DNA of 64,000 bases from Salipaludibacillus neizhouensis (GCF_002886185.1 NZ_KZ614146.1:3562338-3626337); one strand, 5' to 3'; counted from the first letter of the stretch, positions 45,168 to 57,812 are shown. Translations and numbers: made by a program. The notes: generated by a model not told the origin, from the sequence alone.

Positions 45168-46235
45168 TTAATAGGATGATCTTTTTAGATTTTCAGTCTT
45201 TAATTTAATATGCTGAAAGTCTGAGGTAGGTTTTTGTATTTTATTTAGAATTAATTCTGCAGCTTGCACCCCTATTTCGAATGCAGGCTGTTTAATTGCT
45301 GACAGAGGTGGGGAAATAATTTCTGTCCAATCAGAGTTGTCGTATCCAATAATTCCGATATCATCTGGAATTTTTAACTTTTGTTCTTGAATAAACTTAA
45401 TGGAACCCATAGTCATTATATTGTTTGCTATAAATATAGCATCGATCTCTTTTGAAATTAGTTGTTTAGCCAGGTCGTACCCTGATTGAAAAGAGGATTC
45501 GCCAAATAGTACATAATCGGGATTAAAACTTATTTTATTATCTGATAGAGCAACTTTGTATGCTTGAAATCTTTCATTATTGGGGTTAACATATATTCTA
45601 TTATTTGATAGTTCTTCATTTACTTCAAATTTATCATTAGAAGTAGTTATTCCTAATCCAGAACTTAAAAAGCCAATTTTTTTAAAACCAGATTTAATTA
45701 ATTCATTGATACCTTCATAAGTTCCTTGGAAATTATCTACTAAAACATAATCTCCCTTATAACCAACAGGCAATCTATCAATCATAACAATTTGAAAGTT
45801 ATGATCAATTGTTTCATTTATACCTTTAAAGTTTTCATTTGTCGGTGCCAATATTAATCCATCAACTTGAGTATTAAACATTTTTATAAGGTTTAATTCT
45901 TGTTCCGGATCCTCTTTTGAATTACTTAATATTAAATTATACCCCCTGCTTTTTAATTTTTCCTCTATCCCTTCTGCAATAGACATAAAAAAAGATTTAG
46001 CGGTATCCTCACTATTTATAGGAATTATAAATCCTATTGTATTTGTCTTAGTACTTCTTAAACTTCTTGCTGCAGAATTGGGGTGGTAATTCAGTTCCTT
46101 TAGCACTTTATTTACTTTATTTTTTATTTTTTCTGATACATATTTATTTCCATTAATCACATGTGACACTGTTGCAGTAGAAACTTCGGCTTTTTCAGCA
46201 ACATCTTTAATACGTACATTTTTATTACTTTTCAT
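45168..46235 (-). CDS. LacI/GalR-family repressor of the fructan-type operon
   Basis: 355 residues. HTH: IKDVAEKAEVSTATVSHVIN; hinge YHPNSAARSL; effector domain with DGLILAPTNENF and DAIFIANNIMTMGSI. It lies upstream of the ABC/GH32/GH91 genes, and perfect palindromes flank it on both sides, so it most likely represses that operon and itself. The effector is unknown. Confidence 0.92.
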   Translation of the reverse strand: MKSNKNVRIKDVAEKAEVSTATVSHVINGNKYVSEKIKNKVNKVLKELNYHPNSAARSLRSTKTNTIGFIIPINSEDTAKSFFMSIAEGIEEKLKSRGYNLILSNSKEDPEQELNLIKMFNTQVDGLILAPTNENFKGINETIDHNFQIVMIDRLPVGYKGDYVLVDNFQGTYEGINELIKSGFKKIGFLSSGLGITTSNDKFEVNEELSNNRIYVNPNNERFQAYKVALSDNKISFNPDYVLFGESSFQSGYDLAKQLISKEIDAIFIANNIMTMGSIKFIQEQKLKIPDDIGIIGYDNSDWTEIISPPLSAIKQPAFEIGVQAAELILNKIQKPTSDFQHIKLKTENLKRSSY

Positions 46236-46263
46236 ATCTTCACCAAATTTCGTTTGTTGTTCT

Positions 46264-46281
46264 AAGTTAATCGATTAACTT
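46264..46281. promoter_or_regulatory. LacI-type operator before its regulator gene
   Basis: AAGTTAATCGATTAACTT, a perfect 18-bp palindrome 29 bp upstream of the lacI start, indicates autoregulation. Confidence 0.75.
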
Positions 46282-46482
46282 ATCATTTATATTAATTTTA
46301 TTATATTTTAAATAAAATTTCATGTCAATACTTTTTTGTAAGTGTTTTCATTTTTTTATAAAGGAATCTATTATCCACTCAATCTTATGGCCATACTAGT
46401 TATTTTTATTGTTACTCTTTTTAACAGAACCTATATTTCAGTTAATCTGAAGGATATATTCTTACAAAACCTTAGCCCTTAA

Positions 46483-46710
46483 CCTGAAGAAGAACTAGAA
46501 GAGTTTTTAAGTATAGCTAAGGAAGAAGGCTTAGAGGGGGATCTACTAGCTTTTACTATGTTAGCATATACTGGCTTACGGATTGGTGAAATGATTGCTC
46601 TGAGGTGGTCTGATATTGATTATACTGAACTTACATTACGTGTTTATATAACTTACTATAATCCAACAAATAACAAAACTATTTGGATTGGAAAACTGAG
46701 TGGAAAGTAG
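46483..46710 (+). pseudogene. Tyrosine recombinase (phage-type integrase) fragment
   Basis: 76 codons ending in a stop. LLAFTMLAYTGLRIGEMIAL and RWSDIDYTELTLRV form the box I region with the first catalytic arginine. The N-terminal arm-binding domain and the HxxR...Y part are lost. Confidence 0.85.
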
Positions 46711-46997
46711 AAGATTATGAATAATACAGTTGTAGTTTGACTAAAAAAATAGTTGTTGAGTGTGTAACCTTTATGTAATTGCCAAAAGAGAAGCAGGAAG
46801 CAGTACTTCATCAACTGTAAAAGCCAAGAATATCGCAACAAAATATTAGAGCATTCTAAACAAGAAGGGTCAACTTAAGTCTAGTAAGTATCGATAACTT
46901 TAATGGATATGTAAGGAAAACAAAAAATGTTTAGCAACCTTCTAGAGTTGTGAAAGTATAAAATTAACAAATCAAAAAGCATATTGGATATATCAGG

Positions 46998-47061
46998 CGA
47001 CCTATTCAGCTAGTAAATGACTCCGTTATTGAGCCGGGGTCATTTTCTTTAATCCCCACTG
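46998..47061 (-). mobile_element. 64-bp relic of the IS3 element at 18103
   Basis: Nearly identical to 18138-18203 (end of orfB, including the stretch gagccggggtcattttcttt). No inverted repeat remains, so it is a scar. Confidence 0.85.
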
Positions 47062-47269
47062 GGTTTTTATAATGTCAGATATATCTATTGAACTATTATT
47101 CCTTCTAAACATGGTTGGACATTTTAAAAAGAGGCTTCCAATAAGTTCGGAAACTTAATGGATAACCTCTCTAAAAAACTTATTTACTAATATTTTTTGG
47201 TTTTAAACTATCATTCCTCACGAACTTTGATATAAGAAAGTTATAAAACTTATATTACATCATGCCGCC
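47062..47269. other. Intergenic scar DNA with hairpin and groEL-end-like motif
   Basis: An imperfect AGAGGCTTCC/ATAACCTCT hairpin lies near 47134-47177. At 47254-47269 the sequence attacatcatgccgccc reads, on the minus strand, GGGCGGCATGATGTAAT, like the GGMM-stop end of groEL. It recurs at about 50973. Confidence 0.4.
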
Positions 47270-48874
47270 CGTCAGTCTGTCTAACAATTATTAATAAATT
47301 TTGTTTTTTTGCATGAAAATGGATGCCTTTTGTCGAATCTCTATATCAAAGGATGAGTGTGTATGCCTTATATTGTAGGTGAAGATAGACATCAAATTTA
47401 TTTACTGCCAAATACGTTGGACGACTTTGTAAATGAAGAAAATCCTGTCCGAGTTATCGATGCTTACATCGATAGTTTGAACCTAGAGGAATTGGGATTT
47501 CAAGTATATTCGGGCATCAAAGCTGGGCAAAAGCCTTATCGTCGAGAAGACTTACTTAAGCTCTATCTTTACTGTTATATGAATGGCATTCGTTCCTCTC
47601 GCAAAATGGAAACCGAAACGAATAGAAACATTGAACTAATGTGGCTAATCAGCAAGCTCCAGCCTGACCACGGCACTCTATCTGCTTTCATGAAGAATAA
47701 CAAAACTGCAATAAAAAAGCTGTTTAAAGAGTTCACCTTAATGTTAAAAGGTTTCGGGTTAGTCGATGGTCAAATCGTCGCAATTGACGGCACAAAATTA
47801 AAGGCGAACAGCTCTAAAAAACAACACTTTAATGCGAATATTATCAGTAAAAAGCTAGAGCATATCGATGAAAAAATCGATTCATATTTGCGTGACTTTT
47901 TAACAGAGGACAATCGCCAAAAAAAGCAAGAAATCACAGAAAGGTTAGAGGCTTATCAAGAAAGAATTCACGAGCTGCAGGTAATGAAACAAGAACTCAA
48001 GGAAACAGGTGAAAAACAGCTTTGTGTTACCGATCCAGACGCCAAATCAATGAAAAATAACGGGAAGCATGAAGTTTGTTTCAATGTTCAAACTGCGGTG
48101 GACAGCAAGTATAAACTAATTGTGGACTGTGATACTGTCAATGATGTCAACGATCAAGGGCAATTGTCCAATATGGTGAAGGAAACAAAGGGGACCTTTC
48201 ACAATCAAAAAACCACGGTTCTGGCCGATACAGGCTATTATAACTACCTTGAAATCATTGATGTTGTCGATGAAAGCACCGAACTCTTAATTAAGTCGCA
48301 AAAGGGAAAACAAAACAAACTAGCCAACGGATTTGATAGAACGAATTTTTCATACGATACCATAAACGATAGATATATTTGTCCGTTGGGTTATGAGTTA
48401 CCTTTCAAATGGAACGGAAAGCAGAATGGGAAAGAGTATAAACGTTACACTTGCACAAACTTCGATACTTGCGGACAAAAAGAGTCCTGCACCTCTGCCA
48501 AAGGAGGAAGATCGATAACTAGATTAAAGGATGAGGAAGTAATCGAACAGATTACGAAAAATACACGTAGTCAAAGTGATATTTATAAGCAAAGAGGTGC
48601 GATAGTTGAGCATCCTTTTGGGACGATGAAACGTCACTGGGGCTATACATACTTTTTAACACGAGGGTTGGAATCAGTAAACACTGAGACCAATCTAATT
48701 TGTCTTGCCTATAATTTCAAGAGAGTAATTAAAATAAAGGGAGTAAAGGAGCTCTTACGTCTCTTCAGAGACCGAGCTCGCAGAAAATTTCTATGCACAA
48801 GGTTTATTCGAGTAAAATTGTATAAATCCCGCTTTATAGCTTGCTTAAATAAGCAATTGTTAGACAGACTGACG
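47270..48874 (+). mobile_element. IS1182-like insertion sequence
   Basis: Perfect 20-bp inverted repeats CGTCAGTCTGTCTAACAATT (47270-47289) and its complement (48855-48874) bracket one transposase. No direct repeat of the target was seen. Confidence 0.88.
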
Positions 48875-48877
48875 TAA
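47363..48877 (+). CDS. IS1182-family DDE transposase
   Basis: 504 residues from ATG 47363 (AAAGGA upstream; GTG at 47357 is an alternative). It has the DUF772-type N-terminus (YRREDLLKLYLYCYMNGIRS), the first Asp in VAIDGTKLKANSSK, the second near TVLADTGYYN and the ending Glu in GAIVEHPFGTMKRHWG. A cysteine cluster (CTNFDTCGQKESC) is typical. The C-terminus overlaps the right inverted repeat and the stop codon TAA (48875-48877) lies just outside it. The frame is intact. Confidence 0.9.
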   Translation: MPYIVGEDRHQIYLLPNTLDDFVNEENPVRVIDAYIDSLNLEELGFQVYSGIKAGQKPYRREDLLKLYLYCYMNGIRSSRKMETETNRNIELMWLISKLQPDHGTLSAFMKNNKTAIKKLFKEFTLMLKGFGLVDGQIVAIDGTKLKANSSKKQHFNANIISKKLEHIDEKIDSYLRDFLTEDNRQKKQEITERLEAYQERIHELQVMKQELKETGEKQLCVTDPDAKSMKNNGKHEVCFNVQTAVDSKYKLIVDCDTVNDVNDQGQLSNMVKETKGTFHNQKTTVLADTGYYNYLEIIDVVDESTELLIKSQKGKQNKLANGFDRTNFSYDTINDRYICPLGYELPFKWNGKQNGKEYKRYTCTNFDTCGQKESCTSAKGGRSITRLKDEEVIEQITKNTRSQSDIYKQRGAIVEHPFGTMKRHWGYTYFLTRGLESVNTETNLICLAYNFKRVIKIKGVKELLRLFRDRARRKFLCTRFIRVKLYKSRFIACLNKQLLDRLT

Positions 48878-48919
48878 GCTGAGGGTGTATAATATCTTTA
48901 ACGATGTGTGCAAAAAGTG

Positions 48920-48981
48920 CGGTAAATCAAGGTTTTGGATATTGTTGACTGTAACATATTTAACGGCGATTTACCGTTTTT
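48920..48981 (+). terminator. Possible terminator after the IS1182-like element
   Basis: CGGTAAATC (48920-48928) and GATTTACCG (48968-48976) pair over a long loop and are followed by TTTTTC. A TTAGCAAAATGTTAGCA box follows at about 48993. Confidence 0.4.
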
Positions 48982-49098
48982 CATGAGATTGCGTTAGCAA
49001 AATGTTAGCATAAAATAAAGTTAAACGATAGGTGGTTTAAATGATGCTAAAGCAACTTGTCCAGCATCGAGATAATTATTATTTACAACACTATAAAC

Positions 49099-50496
49099 TT
49101 AAATGTTTTGGCACATTTCCCGGTGATTCATGTTCCAATGGTTTGGAAAATATAACAGTAGCATCTTCGTGTGAAACAGATTTTCATAAAAGCTGAATGT
49201 ATTTTCAGGGCATTCCTTATTTGTATTTTGTTTCATAAAATCCTTCTTTTCTGGATAGCCTGAGTCCTCTTCCGGTAAGACAGGAGATTGCGCTGTTTTC
49301 ACGGGTATAAATTCAGTATGTTCTTTATCGTATTTTTTATATTTAGGATTAATACGGATAAAACCCTCTACATAATTAATAACGGTATTTGTAGAAAGAG
49401 CTTCTTTATTTTCCTCACTTAATTCATTATATGTTACATCATACTCAGAACCAGAATTACTGTTTTTCCAAGCTGTAAATTGCATTGACCGCGGTATATC
49501 TTCAAACACATTATTTTGGAAGGTAGGGTTGATGGCACCACTTGCCATAATCCCCCTGTTAGCGTTATTTTCACCAGGGTCTACATTTTTAAATGTATTG
49601 TTTTCTATCGTTGCATTACTCCAGTTCAATACCCGAATGGGATCCTGACGCATTTTCTCAATTTTATTATTCCTGATAATGATGTGATCATGATATTTTC
49701 CGCCGGAATATTTATGTGTGCCGATTGCCCGGTCTAGGTCATAGAAAATATTGCTATCTATCGAAATATTGGAGTTAGGTGTTTTATCGAACTTACTCCA
49801 TTTAGAGCTCCAGCCATTCGTTAGCTTGTCAGGAGTATCAATATTGATCGCTTCTTTGATTTCAGTTGATGAAGCTATTGAATTCATAAATTTATTGTTG
49901 GATATAACAGCATCCTTCGTTGCATCAATCTCAATGAAATGGCCGGAATACATGTTTAGAAAATTAATATTTTTGATTCTGATATTTTGATTATGGCCGG
50001 CAATGATAGCAATACCATCCTTTTCGAAATTCAAATCAATTGTTGCTGTACCTGATCCAATGATGGAGATGTTTTTTTCACCATTGTATTTGCCATAGAC
50101 ACCTTCTTCTTTTCCAAGAGAGGGGCGGATAAATTGGAAAATTGATTTATCAGCATCGAATTGAGATGTGCCAGTTTCATTTCCATTTACAATCTTTGCA
50201 CCATCTTCTAGTTTAATCGTTACATCTGAAGGTACGAACAATACATTTGACACCGTATAAGTTCCTTTTTCTAATACGAGTGTGCCTCCACCTGTTTCTT
50301 CAAGTTGTTCAAGATATGAACGAATTAAATAATAGTGTTTCGTATGCTTATTGTAGGTTGAATCACCCATAAATTCCCCATTATATGTATCGCTGTTTGG
50401 TGTAATAGTATATATTTCTACCTTAGCTTCAATTGAATTTGCAGGATAGATAACCCACAAGGTCAACACAACTAATATCAATAAAAACTTTTGCAT
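49099..50496 (-). CDS. Secreted right-handed beta-helix protein (pectate-lyase-like)
   Basis: 465 residues. Signal peptide of about 24 residues ending SIEA. Then a helix opening (EETGGGTLVLEKGTYTVSNV) and many N-I-x-I/N-N-x-F rungs (NIRIKNINFLNMYSG, AVISNNKFMNS, NATIENNTFKNV, PTFQNNVFED). The fold is shared by polysaccharide lyases, polygalacturonases and tail spikes; no clear catalytic residues identify one. The last 40 residues look unlike the fold and may follow a frameshift. Confidence 0.7.
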   Translation of the reverse strand: MQKFLLILVVLTLWVIYPANSIEAKVEIYTITPNSDTYNGEFMGDSTYNKHTKHYYLIRSYLEQLEETGGGTLVLEKGTYTVSNVLFVPSDVTIKLEDGAKIVNGNETGTSQFDADKSIFQFIRPSLGKEEGVYGKYNGEKNISIIGSGTATIDLNFEKDGIAIIAGHNQNIRIKNINFLNMYSGHFIEIDATKDAVISNNKFMNSIASSTEIKEAINIDTPDKLTNGWSSKWSKFDKTPNSNISIDSNIFYDLDRAIGTHKYSGGKYHDHIIIRNNKIEKMRQDPIRVLNWSNATIENNTFKNVDPGENNANRGIMASGAINPTFQNNVFEDIPRSMQFTAWKNSNSGSEYDVTYNELSEENKEALSTNTVINYVEGFIRINPKYKKYDKEHTEFIPVKTAQSPVLPEEDSGYPEKKDFMKQNTNKECPENTFSFYENLFHTKMLLLYFPNHWNMNHREMCQNI

Positions 50497-50851
50497 GATC
50501 CCTATGTTCCTCCTGATAATTGTTTATAAGTATTATTAGTAAACTAAGTCGATTACCTTAGCTGCACTTATGTAAGGAGGAAAGCTTTTATACTTTCTTC
50601 CTTGTTAGATTAAAATGGGAATCAATTCCAATTTTAATCGATTGTTTGCTAGTATTTAATTTTCTTGGCTTTACAAAGGAAGTTTGTTACTCTATAAACT
50701 ATTTACCCTATATACAAATAAATAAACTTATGCAAATTCATTCGATTAAGGTCATTCGATTAGTAGTTTCAAAAAATAATTGCAGGTTTCTGAGGTTATA
50801 TAATGTGAAAAAGTTTATTTGACAGCTATCCTAAAACACAAGAAATGAAAA
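50497..50851. other. Leader region of the beta-helix gene
   Basis: No gene. TAATCGATT (about 50635) and CATTCGATTA repeats resemble halves of the LacI palindrome at 45136, but none is a full operator. Confidence 0.35.
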
Positions 50852-50990
50852 AAAGAAGCTTCCCAAAAGTTTACTCAACTTATGAGAAGCCTCTATTAAA
50901 AACCTTTTTGTTAGCATTTTACTCTCATCTCACTCAAAAACCCAATCATATCAAGGGTTGGAACGGCTTATTACATCATGCCGCCCTCTA
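50852..50990 (-). repeat. Integrase-tail-like repeat, copy B, with groEL-end motif
   Basis: Same order as 29130-29236: AGAAGCTTCCC.../ATGAGAAGCCTCT hairpin, TGTTAGCATTTTAC box, arms AACCCAATCAT/TATCAAGGGTT. It ends with TTATTACATCATGCCGCCC, which on the minus strand reads as a GGMM-stop groEL terminus. Confidence 0.5.
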
Positions 50991-51515
50991 GTAACCTTCA
51001 AAACTACTTGACGGTTACAATTGGTTAGCAAATACCTAATCTGGAAGGAATACTATTTTATTGATCCTTAAATGTGACTTCACATATGGAGTTTCTTTAT
51101 CACTCAAGGATAGCTAAATACCAATAGTGTCGATGTTTTAGATAGATTGAATTCTGCGACAGTATAGTTCGTAACAAGTCCTTGTTTCGCCCAATAAGCC
51201 GTTGAGAAATTTAGATATTCCTTTCATAACTTCATAATATCTAAATTCGACAAGAGGCGGAGATTTACCTGTTTTTTCATTCGGTCAAATTTTGGTACTA
51301 CTAACTCATATATCTATTAATTGTACCTTTTTTAATACGAAGCCAATAATTATAAATTAATGAATTTATTATCTGTTTATAAAGGTTTACTTTTAGGATG
51401 TGTCTAAAACCTATAAATTTACGTATAAAAAGGTTATAGAACGATTTTATAAACCTTTAAAAAATAACTGTCACCTTTTAGTCAAGAGCGCATCTGAAAT
51501 TTTCACTTTAGAGTA
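50991..51515. other. Intergenic DNA, no gene recognised
   Basis: Only short frames; no clear promoter, RNA or coding homology was seen. Confidence 0.5.
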
Positions 51516-51541
51516 TTCAACAATAGCGCCTGATTGTTGAA
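51516..51541. repeat. Hairpin with GCGCCTGATTGTTG core
   Basis: TTCAACAAT pairs with ATTGTTGAA around AGCGCCTG. The 14-mer GCGCCTGATTGTTG recurs at 59926-59939 beside the Nudix gene. Confidence 0.6.
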
Positions 51542-51615
51542 GATTCTTTCTGCTGAATTGTATCGTTGTACTATGAAGTAAATGTCTATGTTTTGTTAAG
51601 GCATGAGAATTGCGC

Positions 51616-51806
51616 TTACATCACCGCAGGATCCTTCGAGTTTTCTTCTTCCGCTGAGCGGACAAACACGATCGATAATGCGATCATACCGCCAGCATAG
51701 CATATGCCATCCCCTGAGGAACCCGCATGACGAATAATGTTAAACCAGCAATCAAATCACACTTTAGATTTGTATTACTATGCTTTCTTAAAGATTCTGT
51801 TAACAT
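51616..51806 (-). pseudogene. SulP-family transporter N-terminus joined to a second transporter tail
   Basis: From ATG 51806 the frame reads CDLIAGLTLFVMRVPQGMAY-AMLAV-stop, the first helix of SulP sulfate permeases. In the next frame MIALSIVFVRSAEEENSKDP ends at 51616 and looks like the tail of another transporter. A deletion fused them. Confidence 0.7.
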
Positions 51807-52009
51807 AGCTCTTTCCTTTCTTTAACTTAATTACTAAATCTAACACTTCACACATGTCTTTTCATCAGCGCAATAAGTAATAGGAGTTGTCATATGACAA
51901 CTCCTCGCTCACTATTAAACTCATGTTACACCATATTGGTTTATATGACCATGTGATTGATAAGATAAAGATTTAGTTAGTGACTTTACCTATCAAATGA
52001 AACCTTTTT

Positions 52010-52888
52010 CTATTTAAGGTGAGTATTGTTTTTCTTAATTTTATCCAGACTATTATAATTAATTAATCTGTGTATATGCACTGCAAGATACGCTAATTCC
52101 TCATTTGGAATAGACTTCCCATAAACTTGTTTGATATAATCCTTAATTTTAAAAGCCCCATCCATCGCCTGTGGATACAACGTTGCTAGTTGCTCAAATA
52201 ATGCATTATCTTTATCATCTAGCATTTTATCTGAATAGAAACGTTCTACAAAAAATTTAACATGGGTTATAAATCGAGTATAATGAATGTTTTCATTATC
52301 TATGTTGATATTTAAAGTATATCGAACCAAGTTGACAATACTTCCAATCATTTTAGCAAACCTCATACCATTTTGAGACTCCTTCTTTTCCTCTTGAGCG
52401 TTAATTAAATGGAATGCAATATTTGCTGCTTCTTCAATTGGTAAATCGATTTGTATTTTTTCATTCATAAGCTTTAGAGCAAATTCCCCAATTTTAAATT
52501 CTTCGGAATAATAATTTTTAATTTCCCAATATACTCGGTTGGTGATATTGATATTTTTTTTATATCTTTCTACAGCGAAATTTAAATGATCCATTAACAT
52601 AAAATAGATACTAGTATTGAGTTTAGCGTTAAGTTTTTCTTCCGCATATTGAACAATTTGTTGGGTCAATTCTATAAGCTCTGGAGGAATAGTATCCAAT
52701 ATCCCAAGGAACTCTTTCACTTTGATATTCTCTATTGGTATAAACATTTGTTCAGCTTGGTGTTCCTCAATGATATTACCAGTTTTTTGTCCGTAGCCAA
52801 TTCCTTTGCCTAAAAGAATAAATTCTTCTTTTTGTTCATTTTCTGCTAATACGACACTAGAATTTAGGACTTTTTTGATTGTTATCAT
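52010..52888 (-). CDS. licT: BglG/LicT-family transcription antiterminator
   Basis: 292 residues: CAT RNA-binding domain (residues 1-56, SSVVLAENEQKEEFILLGKG), then two PRDs with conserved histidines (ADQ-type MDHLNFAVERY and AFHLINAQEE in PRD1; YTRFITHVKFFVERF and YLAVHIHRLIN in PRD2). Phosphorylation through HPr/PTS would control it. It binds the RAT before bglP at 56324-56354, preventing the overlapping terminator. Third gene of the operon, so it controls its own synthesis. Confidence 0.92.
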   Translation of the reverse strand: MITIKKVLNSSVVLAENEQKEEFILLGKGIGYGQKTGNIIEEHQAEQMFIPIENIKVKEFLGILDTIPPELIELTQQIVQYAEEKLNAKLNTSIYFMLMDHLNFAVERYKKNINITNRVYWEIKNYYSEEFKIGEFALKLMNEKIQIDLPIEEAANIAFHLINAQEEKKESQNGMRFAKMIGSIVNLVRYTLNINIDNENIHYTRFITHVKFFVERFYSDKMLDDKDNALFEQLATLYPQAMDGAFKIKDYIKQVYGKSIPNEELAYLAVHIHRLINYNSLDKIKKNNTHLK

Positions 52889-52925
52889 CGTGTAATCACC
52901 TTTCTACTAGGGAAGATCTGGATTG

Positions 52926-56203
<3,278 letters not shown>

Positions 56204-56262
56204 TTTATTTTCCCCCTTTATTTTATTGTGCGCTTACATTTCGGCCGAGAAAATAAGCTAAC

Positions 56263-56331
56263 AAAAAAAGACAGGATCCCTAAAAACAATATAATATCCT
56301 TGTAGATATTATATCGTCCTTATGGATCCTG
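56263..56331 (-). terminator. Conditional terminator in the bglP leader
   Basis: CAGGATCC at 56324-56331 (minus) pairs with GGATCCTG at 56272-56279; an inner stem ATATAATATC/GATATTATAT strengthens it, and seven Ts follow. Its 5' arm overlaps the RAT. Confidence 0.85.
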
Positions 56332-56354
56332 CCTGCATTACCAGTAACATGTCC
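56324..56354 (-). promoter_or_regulatory. RAT (ribonucleic antiterminator) for LicT
   Basis: The minus strand reads GGACATGTTACTGGTAATG followed by CAGGCAGGATCC, matching the LicT RAT pattern GGATTGTTACTG...GCAGGCAAAACC. Binding by LicT would sequester the terminator arm. Confidence 0.85.
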
Positions 56355-56381
56355 TGATTTTATATTCATTTTGTTACTATC

Positions 56382-56410
56382 ACTATATTGCATTTACATA
56401 TAGAATGCAA
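56382..56410 (-). promoter_or_regulatory. bglP operon promoter
   Basis: Minus-strand TTGCAT (56405-56410), 17-bp spacer, TATAGT (56382-56387), about 28 bp before the RAT. Confidence 0.7.
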
Positions 56411-56473
56411 GCGGTAAATTTAACATTCTAATCTCCTTAAAGCCTTTATCTATATACGGTTTCACTTCTTTGA

Positions 56474-56884
56474 TTATTTATTAATAACAATTGATAATTT
56501 ATAGTTTACATAATGGCTCAAGCCCTTTAAAAACTCATCCAATTGTTCATTAGAAGGAAATGTACACTCGAGGAGGTAACAGCTATCTCCACTAATTTTG
56601 TAGTTATTGATTATGTAGTTTTCTGATGTTTTTATAAATGATAAATAAGGTACATGATAAGCACTTTTTGTATAAATGTTGATCAATGCATGTATAGAAT
56701 TTCCCAATTTAACTTGGTTAACTTTAATGGTATAACCCTCGATCACTCCACTATCCTCCAATTTTGCCACTCTAGCTGAAACAGCTGGACCAGTCAAATG
56801 GACTTTCTCACCTAATTCTTTCATTGTGAGCCGACTGTTCTTGGATAGTTCATGTAAGATCAGCATGTCCGTATTATCTAACAT
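56474..56884 (-). CDS. Lrp/AsnC-family regulator
   Basis: 136 residues. HTH: LSKNSRLTMKELGEKVHLTG then PAVSARVAKLEDSGVIEGYT, followed by the RAM ligand domain (ALINIYTKSAYHVPYLSFIK, GDSCYLLECTF). Divergent from the metallo-hydrolase and SnoaL-like pair at 57015, which it may regulate. Similar in size to LrpC/YwrC proteins. Confidence 0.88.
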   Translation of the reverse strand: MLDNTDMLILHELSKNSRLTMKELGEKVHLTGPAVSARVAKLEDSGVIEGYTIKVNQVKLGNSIHALINIYTKSAYHVPYLSFIKTSENYIINNYKISGDSCYLLECTFPSNEQLDEFLKGLSHYVNYKLSIVINK

Positions 56885-57014
56885 TTATCTAACTCCTTTC
56901 ATTAATAAAGTAAAACGTGCAAAAGACTTTATTTAATCTATGTATCGGTTAATGGGTCATAGTATAGAATATACATTGTACGAAGGAATTTTTAAAGAAA
57001 AGGGGTTTTAATAG

Positions 57015-57794
57015 ATGAATATACAACTAATTCGAAATGCAACAATCGTCGTTGAATACGCAGGGAAAAAGTTTTTAATCGATCCTATGTTAGCCGAAAA
57101 AGGGACTTTGCCTGCTTTTGGACCTGCGGTAGGCTTACCTGATGCACCAAGACAAGATCAGAACAATCCTTTGGTAAGCTTGCCAACATCCATTGAAACT
57201 ATTATCCAAGATATTGATGCGGTCATCGTCACTCATCTGCATCCTGACCACTGGGATAATGTCGCTAAAGAAGCATTGCCAAAAGAAATTAAAATATTTG
57301 CTCAAAATGATGAGGATGCGTCAGAAATTCGAAACGCTGGTTTCAAAAATGTCGAGGTTTTACAAGAGGATACCGTTTTTGAAGATATCCAATTAATTAA
57401 GACAAAAGGCGAACACGGAAGAGGCGAAATCTTACAAGCTGCTGGTCTCGTATGTGGGATTGTTTTTAAACACTCATCGGAGAAAACATTATATGTTGCT
57501 GGGGATACGGTTTGGTATGATGCAGTTCAGGAAGTAATTAACACACATAAGCCTGAAATTATTGTCGTAAATGCTGGAGATAACCAATTCTTAGTAGGCG
57601 GTTCTTTAGTAATGGGGAAAGATGATGTCTATGAAGTTTATAAGGCTGCTCCTAAGGCAAAAATTATCGCCGTCCATATGGAATCTGTGAATCATTGGAC
57701 ATTATCAAGAGAAGAATTAAAAAACTTTGCTAACGAAAAAGGAATCTCCTTTAATATTTTAGTGCCAAATGACGGAGAAGCTTACACATATTAA
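57015..57794 (+). CDS. MBL-fold metal-dependent hydrolase, UlaG-like
   Basis: 259 residues. Metal-site motif VTHLHPDHWD, YVAGDTVWYD and the late AVHMESVNHW residues identify the metallo-beta-lactamase fold; overall it resembles the L-ascorbate-6-phosphate lactonase-like subgroup. The substrate is unknown. Start with AGGGG. The SnoaL-like gene follows by 18 bp, so they are co-transcribed. Confidence 0.85.
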   Translation: MNIQLIRNATIVVEYAGKKFLIDPMLAEKGTLPAFGPAVGLPDAPRQDQNNPLVSLPTSIETIIQDIDAVIVTHLHPDHWDNVAKEALPKEIKIFAQNDEDASEIRNAGFKNVEVLQEDTVFEDIQLIKTKGEHGRGEILQAAGLVCGIVFKHSSEKTLYVAGDTVWYDAVQEVINTHKPEIIVVNAGDNQFLVGGSLVMGKDDVYEVYKAAPKAKIIAVHMESVNHWTLSREELKNFANEKGISFNILVPNDGEAYTY

Positions 57795-57812
57795 ATCAAA
57801 AGGAGATATACG

